Source of the DNA: a virus
Reading direction: 5' to 3' (one strand)
Virus record (IMG/VR): IMGVR_UViG_3300037882_001884
Coordinates: 1-23,141 of that record
DNA: 23,141 nt
This document shows, one piece after another, positions 7,894-14,814 of the stretch. The notes beneath the pieces are model-generated. The model saw only the letters and a list, made by a program, of their open reading frames with translations. It was not told the DNA's origin and searched no databases. The position numbers were made by a program, and so were the translations under genes. How positions within the stretch are numbered: position 1 is the first letter of the stretch; every line of letters begins with the position of its first letter.

Positions 7894-8634
7894 TTAAAAA
7901 GGTTTTGAATTGAAATTTATTGTTTTACCCGGTTCCGCAATGGTTACGGTTTTACCCGTTTCCGTTGCGACGCGTTCCCGGAACTCATTCGCGTTTGAAT
8001 TGCCATTGGATAAATGAATAAGGACAATATTATTAACAGCCGTCAAATCGTTTGCCTTAAGCAAATCGACGCAATTGTCAATCGATAAGTGGCTGTTAAT
8101 AACTCTATCTTTAAGGAATAACGGAAGCATACCTTCGCCCGCCTTTTCGCGTATAATATCCAAGCTATAATTAGCTTCAACGATTACATTATTAAGTCCG
8201 CGAAACGTATAAGGACTATAAACTGAATCCGTTAAAAATAAAACCGTCCCCGTTTCCGGGTGTTGAATTAAAAATCCAAACGGTTGGGCGCAATCGTGAA
8301 CAATGTCGAACGGAATAATATCAAAGTTGCCAAAAATATATTTTTTTTTTGATTCTACTATTGAAATTTTACGCGGTTCTACATTTGCCAATTTACCTGC
8401 CGTTCCTTTAGATGTTATTATTTTAATGGACGCAGCCGAATAATCTTTTGCATAATTGGCGTGGTCGCCGTGTTCGTGGCTTATCAAACAACCAACTATT
8501 TTTCGGACATTAAAATTAACCGCCTGTTTTACTAATTTAACGGAAACGCCGGCTTCAATAACCAACGCTTCCGTATCATTTTGTAAAATATATCCATTCC
8601 CGGCACTACTACTTCCCAAAATGTTTAGTACCAT
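7894..8634 (-). CDS. Metallo-beta-lactamase-fold hydrolase next to RecT
   Basis: A 246-residue MBL-fold protein. The metal-binding motif HEHGDH is at about residues 53-58. Further candidate ligands are the His in DIVHDCAQPFGF and the Asp in LFLTDSVY, and a C-terminal His in VLIHLSNGN. The fold belongs to the YycJ-like branch, which includes DNA exonucleases and phosphodiesterases. It overlaps the RecT stop as TAATG, so co-translation is expected; a nuclease producing single strands for RecT is the natural reading, though unproven. The C-terminus ends SKPF. The coding strand carries a run of ten A residues (8341-8350) that encodes KKK. Confidence 0.88.
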   Translation of the reverse strand: MVLNILGSSSAGNGYILQNDTEALVIEAGVSVKLVKQAVNFNVRKIVGCLISHEHGDHANYAKDYSAASIKIITSKGTAGKLANVEPRKISIVESKKKYIFGNFDIIPFDIVHDCAQPFGFLIQHPETGTVLFLTDSVYSPYTFRGLNNVIVEANYSLDIIREKAGEGMLPLFLKDRVINSHLSIDNCVDLLKANDLTAVNNIVLIHLSNGNSNANEFRERVATETGKTVTIAEPGKTINFNSKPF

Positions 8635-9701
8635 TAGAATGGCGGATTATTTGGGTAATCAACTGGATTATTGCCGTCGTTTTGCGGGATTGGTTGTTGT
8701 TGCGGTTGCGGTATAACAACGGGCGTGGCGGGTACTACTTCGGCGAACCCTATTTCAGTTTTATTGGCCTTAAGGTCGATTTCGTTTTGTATATCCGCTT
8801 CTTTAACCGATTGTTCCGCCGCTATAATTGTTTGATATTTATCGTCAATCTTTTGCGAATCAATCGTCAAATTATTATAGGCCGCACGGTAAATTGTTTT
8901 ATACCACATTTCCTCTTGCCAACCCTCGACAATTTCAGTTCCAACCTTTTGTCCATTTTGCCACGTTGGTTTTTCGCCACCCCAAAATTCGGGACTGGCG
9001 TGTGTTGGGCGACGCTTCTCAATATCCTTTTTTGTAAATACGCGGATTTTGTTTCGTTCCGGGCGGTCGTTATAAACATAGTAATAAAACCCGCCTATTA
9101 ATTCGCCACGGTTAAAGTCGTCCAATACTTCAAAATAATACGTTTCAATAGTATTATTTGCATCCTTTTTAATCTGCTTAAACTTATCGTTTTGGTAAAC
9201 TAATTCGATAACGACATCGTCGGGAATATCCAATCCGTATTTTTTCGCTTTAAGTTCGCAACCGCGATAACCAATAATAAACCCAATGTCATACTTGCTT
9301 AAGGCGTTGTTTTTGTACGGTATGAAGTTTACGTGGTTGGGTTGTAACGGGTCTAATCCAACGGCGGAAAACGCGACAACGTCCAACGCTAATTTTGGAA
9401 GGTTTACATTATTCCAAGTAAGGCTTAAGGGTTCGCGGTAATTTTCCGATTTTGCCAATCGCTTTTTATCCGTGTCCTTTAACATGGTATCAATTTTAAT
9501 AAAATAGTTTTGCGCCAATCGTTGTTGAAAATCGGTAAGCGCGGCCCCTTTGTTAATTGATACTAATTCCTTTGTTACCATACCAAGGAATTTTTCGCCG
9601 ATTGTCGGTTGGTCGGTTCCAGGTTGTTGTTGAACGGCGGCGGAATTAGTCGTCGCGGCCGTTACCGGGGAAGTTCCCGGATTTTGTTTTGTTTCGCTCA
9701 T
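8634..9701 (-). CDS. recT: RecT-family single-strand annealing protein
   Basis: A 355-residue recombinase that anneals complementary single strands. The core (about residues 35-290) shows the RecT pattern: LAQNYFIKIDTML, VAFSAVGLDPLQPNHVNFIP, DIGFIIGYRGCELKAKK and the WYKTIYRAAYNNLTID segment. The N-terminal 35 residues are Thr/Gln/Pro-rich, and the C-terminal 50 are a Pro/Gln/Asn-rich tail ending DYPNNPPF, reminiscent of an SSB tail. It is flanked by the SbcC-like ATPase and the MBL hydrolase, forming a recombination module. The leader GTAAATAA before the ATG at 9701 is shared with other early genes. Confidence 0.95.
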   Translation of the reverse strand: MSETKQNPGTSPVTAATTNSAAVQQQPGTDQPTIGEKFLGMVTKELVSINKGAALTDFQQRLAQNYFIKIDTMLKDTDKKRLAKSENYREPLSLTWNNVNLPKLALDVVAFSAVGLDPLQPNHVNFIPYKNNALSKYDIGFIIGYRGCELKAKKYGLDIPDDVVIELVYQNDKFKQIKKDANNTIETYYFEVLDDFNRGELIGGFYYYVYNDRPERNKIRVFTKKDIEKRRPTHASPEFWGGEKPTWQNGQKVGTEIVEGWQEEMWYKTIYRAAYNNLTIDSQKIDDKYQTIIAAEQSVKEADIQNEIDLKANKTEIGFAEVVPATPVVIPQPQQQPIPQNDGNNPVDYPNNPPF

Positions 9702-9721
9702 TTTATTATTTACTTTTTAAG

Positions 9722-11701
9722 TTATTGAATACGCAATTTATCGTCTGTTTCGGTCACAACCAAATTAATAATTTGGGAATCGCTGAATATCAGTTCATTA
9801 ACCGATTCCCGATTGTCTATGAATACCGGGGCAGTTATTTTGTTATGGTTACATAACGCGTTTATTATATCAACACCTGCGTTTATTTGTCCCGCTTTAT
9901 TTGCCGAACTCCATTCAACCCAACTTCCATTGGTATTAATTAAAGTGTCGCAAACTTCGCGTTCCCCGCCGTTGATTTGGTCGTCAAATAGTTTGAACTT
10001 TACAAATAAAAACTTTGAATTTACCGCCGCGATTAATTGTTCGGTTTTCATTTTGGTGAATTGTTCCAAAGTAAATTCCGTCGCTTCTAAATCCGCCAAT
10101 TGTTGCGCCAAGTCGTCTTCTTGTTTTTGCAATTCCTCGATACGGTTGTCAACATTTGCAACCAATGTAAAGGCGTGTAATTCGTTGTTTATTTGCTGAA
10201 GTCGCGTTTGATGTCCCGTAATTTGTTGATTGATTACGGTATAGTCCGACGACTTGGCCGGTGGCAATTGAAATTCATTAATTGCATTGCGCAACGCGAT
10301 TATTTCGGTTGTTGGTTCGGGTACTGGACCAACGCCAGCGTTCGCTTCCGATTCTATTTCCAATAACAAATTTTGGGCGTGTTCTAATTCGGTTACTCCC
10401 GTGCTGCGTTCGTATTTGTATTCGGTAATTTGATTACTAATATTTGCCTTTTGGGTATTCAATGAATCCGCTTTTAACTTTACATCGCTTAAGCGTTGCA
10501 CCTTATCATTTTCAAAGTTTGTTTTCCATGTCAATTCTAAGTCCGCGATTTTACTTTGTTCAAACTTTGTTCCGCAAGTTGGACAACAATCTTTGCCATC
10601 CGGCTTAATAAATTGTTCGGCGTTAATATCCGTCCACTTTTGGCGCAATGTTATCAATTGTTGTTCAATCGATAATATTTCGCTTTGCAATGATCCGATT
10701 CTTTGTTCGGCGGTTGCTTTGTAATTTTCCGCGTCCTTTACTTTTTGCTTTGCGTTGCGGACTTTAACTTCCAAGTTAGATTTGCGGTTGTTATATTCCG
10801 ACGTCAATTCAAATTCCAATCGCTGAAGCTCCAATTTGCGTTCGTTTTGTTGGCGTTGCAAATCCAATAATTGTTGGTTGGCCGCTTGGTCGGTTTTAAG
10901 GGCGTTTTCCTTAGTTGCGTTTAATTCCGATACTTTGGCTTCTAATTCGGCTTTTTCACTTAATAACGACGGCTTAATTGATTCGTCGGGGCGTTGGCGG
11001 TTGGCTTCGTCAATACGGGTTGGGATTACTTCCATATCCGCCTTAATTCGTTTCTTTTTGTCGTTCAATTCTTTTTTGAACCCTTCAGCGGATTTACCTA
11101 CCTTAAGCATTTCGATAATTTGTTCGATTTGCGTTTTATTTTGGCCGTTTGCTATTGCGCCCAAAATATCGTCGTCACTTATTACGCCAGCCATACCAAA
11201 TAAAAGGCGACGGCGTTCGTCCCACTTTAGATTTGTATTAAAGTACATCGGATTAGTAATAAGTTTGAACAACCCTTCGTCAATAATTGAATTGACTTTG
11301 GCTTGGTATTCGCCGGCCTTCATTGGTACATCGTCCCAATAAAATAGTTGTTCGTGTCCCGACATTTCCGCCGTTAATTCACCGCGTTTTTTCGTCCACA
11401 TTTCCTTATATATACGGGTGGCCGTATGTTCAACGCCGTTGATTAGAAAACGCCCCGAAACGCTGTGTTCCAACTTATGTATTGGCTTGCCGTTTTCGTT
11501 TTGGGTTTTGATTTCAAAATCTTTTTTGTCCGTTGAATCCTTACCAAATAACAACCATGTAAATCCGTCAAATACGGACGTTTTGCCTTTGGCATTTTTT
11601 CCAAAAATTGTTGTTGGTGCGTCGCTGTTAAATTCGATTTGTAGGTCGCGAATACCTTTGAAGTTGTGGAACTTTAGTCCAATTAATTTAATGTTGCTCA
11701 T
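9722..11701 (-). CDS. SbcC/Rad50-like SMC-family ATPase
   Basis: A 659-residue ATPase. Walker A is GKNAKGKTS (about residues 34-42). Long coiled-coil arms run at about 205-350 and 385-560, with a CPTC zinc-hook motif at the apex (CCPTC, about 372-376). The C-terminal lobe carries Walker B-like VFIDN (about 626-630), where the usual catalytic Glu after Asp is Asn. It is shorter than bacterial SbcC (about 1000 residues), as expected for phage versions. No calcineurin-type SbcD partner is visible; the nearby MBL hydrolase could supply nuclease activity (inference). Probable role: end processing or recombination with RecT. It starts at the ATG at 11701. Confidence 0.88.
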   Translation of the reverse strand: MSNIKLIGLKFHNFKGIRDLQIEFNSDAPTTIFGKNAKGKTSVFDGFTWLLFGKDSTDKKDFEIKTQNENGKPIHKLEHSVSGRFLINGVEHTATRIYKEMWTKKRGELTAEMSGHEQLFYWDDVPMKAGEYQAKVNSIIDEGLFKLITNPMYFNTNLKWDERRRLLFGMAGVISDDDILGAIANGQNKTQIEQIIEMLKVGKSAEGFKKELNDKKKRIKADMEVIPTRIDEANRQRPDESIKPSLLSEKAELEAKVSELNATKENALKTDQAANQQLLDLQRQQNERKLELQRLEFELTSEYNNRKSNLEVKVRNAKQKVKDAENYKATAEQRIGSLQSEILSIEQQLITLRQKWTDINAEQFIKPDGKDCCPTCGTKFEQSKIADLELTWKTNFENDKVQRLSDVKLKADSLNTQKANISNQITEYKYERSTGVTELEHAQNLLLEIESEANAGVGPVPEPTTEIIALRNAINEFQLPPAKSSDYTVINQQITGHQTRLQQINNELHAFTLVANVDNRIEELQKQEDDLAQQLADLEATEFTLEQFTKMKTEQLIAAVNSKFLFVKFKLFDDQINGGEREVCDTLINTNGSWVEWSSANKAGQINAGVDIINALCNHNKITAPVFIDNRESVNELIFSDSQIINLVVTETDDKLRIQ

Positions 11702-11722
11702 TTTTTATTTACTTTTTTTTGT

Positions 11723-11923
11723 TTACGAAAATTGTTTGTTGAATTCCAAGTCCATTTCCCGAACCATTTCGATAATAAGTTCGTCGCGTGACGGACAAAA
11801 CTTTGAAATAAATCGGTCGTGAATTGCGTCGCGGGCTTCGTTCTTAGTAGTTTTATTAAGCCGAATAAACAATTTAATGTCATCGCATATTGCACGGGCC
11901 TCGATAATTAAGTCATTGTTCAT
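11723..11923 (-). CDS. Small hypothetical protein
   Basis: A 66-residue, entirely helical, charged protein starting with an ATGA overlap on the preceding gene. It is followed 21 bases later by the SbcC-like ATPase. Segments such as IKLFIRLNKTTKNEARDAI and RDELIIEMVREMDLEF suggest a helical hairpin, possibly a small partner of the ATPase or a recombination accessory. No family is recognised. Confidence 0.6.
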   Translation of the reverse strand: MNNDLIIEARAICDDIKLFIRLNKTTKNEARDAIHDRFISKFCPSRDELIIEMVREMDLEFNKQFS

Positions 11924-12156
11924 ATTAACGCGGTTTTTTGCAATAGAATAGTGGCGGTTATATTGTCCAATTCCCGTTCATATTCATTAGCTTTATTATT
12001 GAAATAGTCGATATGTTCCGGGTTTGTAAAACCAGCGGCGGCGACTTTAGTTTGGATAATTAAATCAATCCAACCAATAGCGATTGAATAGTTTAATTTT
12101 TCTTTTAGTAATTCATCTAATTTCATTACTTTTGTCTTGTTTAAGTTATTGCTCAA
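11920..12156 (-). CDS. Small hypothetical protein, probable TTG start
   Basis: A 78-residue helical protein if it starts at the TTG at 12156 (MSNNLNKTKV...). From the internal ATG at 12126 it would be 68 residues. The TTG is favoured because GTAAATAAATT lies directly upstream (12169-12159) and TTG-AGC-AAT reproduces the MSN/MSK start that follows the same leader at other early genes. Helical segments (MKLDELLKEKLNYSIAIGW, NNKANEYERELDNITATIL) suggest a small coiled-coil protein. The stop overlaps the next ATG (ATGA). Function unknown. Confidence 0.6.
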   Translation of the reverse strand: MSNNLNKTKVMKLDELLKEKLNYSIAIGWIDLIIQTKVAAAGFTNPEHIDYFNNKANEYERELDNITATILLQKTALI

Positions 12157-12175
12157 ATAATTTATTTACGGAAGG

Positions 12176-12201
12176 CGGTTCTTGATTGAACCGTTTTTTT
12201 T
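12176..12201 (+). terminator. Hairpin plus T8, oriented for plus-strand transcripts
   Basis: CGGTTC (12176-12181), a six-base loop and GAACCG (12188-12193) are followed by eight T on the plus strand (12194-12201). This is a canonical intrinsic-terminator shape for rightward transcription. On the minus strand the hairpin is preceded by A8 and followed by CCTTCC, so it should not stop the early transcript efficiently. No plus-strand gene is evident, so its use is uncertain. Confidence 0.55.
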
Positions 12202-12205
12202 ATGC

Positions 12206-12439
12206 CTATACGGTTGCGGCCTCCAATTCCACTATTTCGGTTATGTCGTCAACCTTACGTTTTAAGTTTTTAGAAACTGCCAAAACAATATCGTAATTCA
12301 TAAGTTTGTCGCTGTCGCGGCTTAGAATTTGATTGATTGTTCCGACTTGGCAATTATTAAGTTTTGCCATTTCAGCCATTAGGCCGGGATTGTTGCGGAT
12401 TTCTTTTTTTGTTTCCGCTGAAAAGATTCTTTTTTGCAT
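12206..12439 (-). CDS. Small helix-turn-helix-like regulator, first gene of the early block
   Basis: A 77-residue protein starting at the ATG at 12439, just downstream of promoter P1. A helix-turn-helix-like segment is visible at about residues 21-44 (MAEMAKLNNCQVGTINQILS and following), and the rest is helical (NYDIVLAVSKNLKRKVDDI). Its size and position suggest a Cro-like or early-gene regulator, which could act on the twin promoters. It is weakly diagnostic, and no family can be named. Confidence 0.7.
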   Translation of the reverse strand: MQKRIFSAETKKEIRNNPGLMAEMAKLNNCQVGTINQILSRDSDKLMNYDIVLAVSKNLKRKVDDITEIVELEAATV

Positions 12440-12447
12440 TTGATAAA

Positions 12448-12492
12448 AATTTATTTACAATGCAAATATACAAAACATATTTACAAAACAAA
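12448..12492 (-). promoter_or_regulatory. Bacteroidota-type promoter P1 for the early block
   Basis: On the minus strand TTTG (12492-12489), an 18-base spacer and TATATTTG (12470-12463) match the Bacteroidota promoter layout. The 24 bases at 12471-12448 match promoter P2 at 23 of 24 positions. The -33 element falls in the T-tract of the late terminator, so the late block ends and the early block begins within about 100 bases. It drives the small regulator at 12439 and probably the recombination and replication genes that follow. Confidence 0.78.
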
Positions 12493-12525
12493 AAAAACGG
12501 ACAATTTTTTTTGCCCGTTTTTGAA
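12487..12525 (-). terminator. Intrinsic terminator of the late/lysis block
   Basis: On the minus strand AAAAACGGGC is followed by a loop rich in A and then GTCCGTTTTTTTT, giving a stem of about ten pairs (including one G-T) followed by a T-tract. It lies 15-50 bases after the endolysin stop at 12541. The plus strand also reads hairpin then T5, so it may work in both directions. Confidence 0.8.
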
Positions 12526-12540
12526 AAAATATTTTTTTGA

Positions 12541-13041
12541 TTACTTTTTTGGAATAATAATATAATTATTGGCGTCCCTTTTATAGGCCTGTAGTATTCG
12601 CCAATTATTAAACCCAATTTTATCATAATGAGGCATATCCTTAAAGCTCGACCAGTTACCGCCCCAACTCCAACCGTACTTGGCGAATACTTTAACACAT
12701 TCGTCCCAATCCGCCACCCGGTCGCCGTCCCAATCTTTTTTGACGTCCCAACTTGCTGTTTTACCGTCAATTATTAAAACAATATCAACCGCAAATCCGT
12801 AATTATGAACCGATTGTCCGCCCTTTGCGTTGGTTACTTTTGGTCGTTGGGCGAATAACTTATCTTGTTCGTTGAATGTTCTTAAGCCCTGCGCAATACG
12901 AACCTTGGCGCGTCCGTTTAATACCAAATTTATTTCGGAAACAATCAATTCCATTTCCGCCCGTACTGCCGGGTGTAGCTTTGAAATTTTATCCGCTGAA
13001 GGTTTATCTATTAAACCGGGTTGAATTTTGTTGTTTGCCAT
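12541..13041 (-). CDS. Endolysin, peptidase M15 family (VanY/L-Ala-D-Glu type)
   Basis: A 166-residue zinc peptidase that cleaves peptidoglycan stem peptides for lysis. The zinc-site motif SVHNYGFAVD gives His about 79 and Asp about 86, and MPHYD supplies the third ligand, His about 138. QGLRTFNEQDKLFAQR is the usual family segment before it. Between the ligands lies DWDGDRVADWDE (about 103-114), which fits the spacing of an EF-hand calcium loop. No signal peptide is present, so export depends on the holin. It is the last gene of the late block, just after the spanin candidate, and is followed by the terminator. Confidence 0.93.
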   Translation of the reverse strand: MANNKIQPGLIDKPSADKISKLHPAVRAEMELIVSEINLVLNGRAKVRIAQGLRTFNEQDKLFAQRPKVTNAKGGQSVHNYGFAVDIVLIIDGKTASWDVKKDWDGDRVADWDECVKVFAKYGWSWGGNWSSFKDMPHYDKIGFNNWRILQAYKRDANNYIIIPKK

Positions 13042-13044
13042 ACA

Positions 13045-13578
13045 TTAAATTTTTAAGATTTTACGACCGTATAAATAAAATAGTAATAGTACCAAAAACG
13101 CCAATAAACCGACCCAAATCAAAGCCATTTTATACTTTGCCTTATATTCGGTTATGTCGTCCAATAAAACGGCTGTATTCGTCTGTAAATTGATTATTGA
13201 ATCCCGAAACACTTCCGTTTTGGCGTCGTCAGTAATTGTATGGTAATTCCGATCAAAAAAAGTATCAACCCGAACGGTGGACGGTGGACATTTGGCGCGA
13301 ACTATTTTTGGAATCGTATCGTGTATCAATACCGAATCAATAAAATAATTACCACAATCAACTTCGACATAATTATCGAAGGTATCAACGCGACCGGGCG
13401 AATAAATTATTTCGCGGGAAACGCTGTCGGTTCCAGGGTAATAATTGGCGCAAGCGTTCCTAACTACTTTTGGGAAAATAGTTTGTGCTTTTACAACTTC
13501 TTTAGTTGCTTTTTTAGCGGTATAACAACTGGCCACCATTGTAACCAATAAAAATAATATTAATCTATACATTGTCAT
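13045..13578 (-). CDS. Candidate unimolecular spanin: lipoprotein with C-terminal membrane anchor
   Basis: A 177-residue protein. The N-terminus is a lipoprotein signal (LILFLLVTMVASC, lipobox VASC with Cys about 18). The C-terminus has one strongly hydrophobic segment (MALIWVGLLAFLVLLLFYLYG, about residues 151-171) ending in a short basic tail. An outer-membrane lipid anchor plus an inner-membrane helix is the defining architecture of one-gene spanins such as T1 gp11, which fuse the two membranes at lysis. The periplasmic part (about 19-150) contains several Cys. It lies between holin (14-base overlap) and endolysin (3-base gap), which supports the assignment. Confidence 0.75.
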   Translation of the reverse strand: MTMYRLILFLLVTMVASCYTAKKATKEVVKAQTIFPKVVRNACANYYPGTDSVSREIIYSPGRVDTFDNYVEVDCGNYFIDSVLIHDTIPKIVRAKCPPSTVRVDTFFDRNYHTITDDAKTEVFRDSIINLQTNTAVLLDDITEYKAKYKMALIWVGLLAFLVLLLFYLYGRKILKI

Positions 13579-14080
13579 TTTTTTGCGCCGTTTCGGCTGT
13601 TTTAGATTGTGAAGTTAAATCTTTTGGGTCTAAAGTTTTATTAAATTCTTTTACTTTTTTCATCCACGCCAGCGGCGGGAATTGCTTATCGGTAACATAA
13701 TACATATTGTTAAACGCCGAGCCGGCCAAATAAAACAGATTCATAAGTTTACCAACCAACAATAAATAAATTTTTATTCCCGTATCGTCCACGCCTTCAA
13801 CGCCAGCAATCGCATTAAATAAAGTCATTGCAACGAAGGAAACGGCAATTTTTGTAAGTCCTTTAATAAACAATTCCGTAAAACTAAAATCCTTTTTTTT
13901 AAGGTGCGCCCATATACCCATAACAACGTCGGAAACATAAGCCATAAGGAACAACGCAACAAAGGATTTGTTTTCCAATAATATACCCTTATAGTAATCG
14001 GATAAGTAAGCAAGCGCGCCAATAAGCGTTCCGAATATGGTTAAGAAAACCAATTTAATTTTTATGTATAATGTTATCAT
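13565..14080 (-). CDS. Holin, phage_holin_4 (phi29-type) superfamily
   Basis: A 171-residue membrane protein. Hydrophobic segments are visible at about residues 8-28 (VFLTIFGTLIGALAYL), 38-58 (FVALFLMAYVSDVVMGIWAH), 73-92 (LTKIAVSFVAMTLFNAIAG) and around 103-120. The pattern SDVVMGIWAHLKKKDFSF is typical of this holin superfamily. It would permeabilise the inner membrane to release the endolysin. The start ATG overlaps the preceding stop (ATGA), and the C-terminal tail is charged and cytoplasmic. Confidence 0.85.
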   Translation of the reverse strand: MITLYIKIKLVFLTIFGTLIGALAYLSDYYKGILLENKSFVALFLMAYVSDVVMGIWAHLKKKDFSFTELFIKGLTKIAVSFVAMTLFNAIAGVEGVDDTGIKIYLLLVGKLMNLFYLAGSAFNNMYYVTDKQFPPLAWMKKVKEFNKTLDPKDLTSQSKTAETAQKNDNV

Positions 14081-14814
14081 AAAGTAATAATAATCGTGTT
14101 GTATGTATTTATATTGTTTACAAAATCGTGCGGCGTTAAGTTAGCAACGCTAAACGCTAATTTATTATTTATGCCATTAGGTAAAGGACCGCGATAAAAA
14201 AATCGATTTACTTCGAATTTAATTTCAAATACAATTGTTTCAAATGGATTAACAATAATATTTCCGCCGATTGTTCCCTTGTATTCCTCAAAAGATTTTA
14301 CATAAAAATCGTCGTGGCTTTTGAAATAATCTGCGGTATGTTTCATTGCTCCAATTTCAATTCCATTTGCTAATAATTTAACCGTCGCTATTGAATCCGC
14401 AAATTGGGCGTGTCCCAAATAGATGTCTAAAAATATTAACGGGTTAATTATTGTATTAAATAAAATAGGAATTTCAACAAACAAACATTTTGTTTTGCCG
14501 TCGGTTTCAATATATGTTGCCGTAGGAACGCCTTGTCCTAACACCGGGGTGTTGGTTACAATATCGTTTACATACACGACGTCAGAAATAAATGGATTAT
14601 CTAAAGAATTAAGAAAAACCAAATTTTGTAAACTTATATTTGAATTGCCGCCCGGATTGAACCCATTTAATACAAAGGCCTTTAATTGATCCGCTGTTGT
14701 TTTTTGGTTTGTTTTTGCGCCGTTGTTTCCCGGCACTTTTACAAACGGGATTAGGTCGTCCGCTGCTATATTAGCGGTTGCCATTTGCGATATTTTAATT
14801 TTTTCCCCTGCCAT
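14077..14814 (-). CDS. Possible tail-fibre or structural protein
   Basis: A 245-residue protein. The N-terminus (KISQMATANIAADDLIPFVK, then KTNQKTTADQLKAFV) resembles the attachment end seen on tail-fibre and head-fibre proteins of Bacteroidota phages. The C-terminal two-thirds is beta-rich and probably the exposed domain (for example FLDIYLGHAQF, ETIVFEIKFEVNRFF). No catalytic motif is visible. It lies between the Cys-rich protein and the holin, at the end of the structural genes, where receptor-binding proteins are common. Assignment is by pattern and position only. Confidence 0.55.
   Translation of the reverse strand: MAGEKIKISQMATANIAADDLIPFVKVPGNNGAKTNQKTTADQLKAFVLNGFNPGGNSNISLQNLVFLNSLDNPFISDVVYVNDIVTNTPVLGQGVPTATYIETDGKTKCLFVEIPILFNTIINPLIFLDIYLGHAQFADSIATVKLLANGIEIGAMKHTADYFKSHDDFYVKSFEEYKGTIGGNIIVNPFETIVFEIKFEVNRFFYRGPLPNGINNKLAFSVANLTPHDFVNNINTYNTIIITL

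Noticed and set aside
8682-9101. Plus-strand open frame of 139 codons with hydrophobic and aromatic segments
   Set aside because: Antisense to RecT. Its Phe/Arg-rich composition follows from reading Lys/Glu/Gly codons backwards.
10836-11342. Plus-strand open frame of 168 codons
   Set aside because: It is antisense to the SbcC-like ATPase, is Ser/Ile/Leu-rich without any motif, and has no promoter or leader. It is a shadow of the real gene.
11698-11895. Minus-strand 65-codon frame
   Set aside because: It is out of frame with the 66-residue gene that has an ATGA-linked start, and it runs into the next gene's start without a leader.
12372-12770. Minus-strand open frame of 132 codons across the terminator
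   Set aside because: It overlaps the endolysin and the small regulator in another frame and runs through the terminator and promoter. The two genes in the correct frames explain the region.
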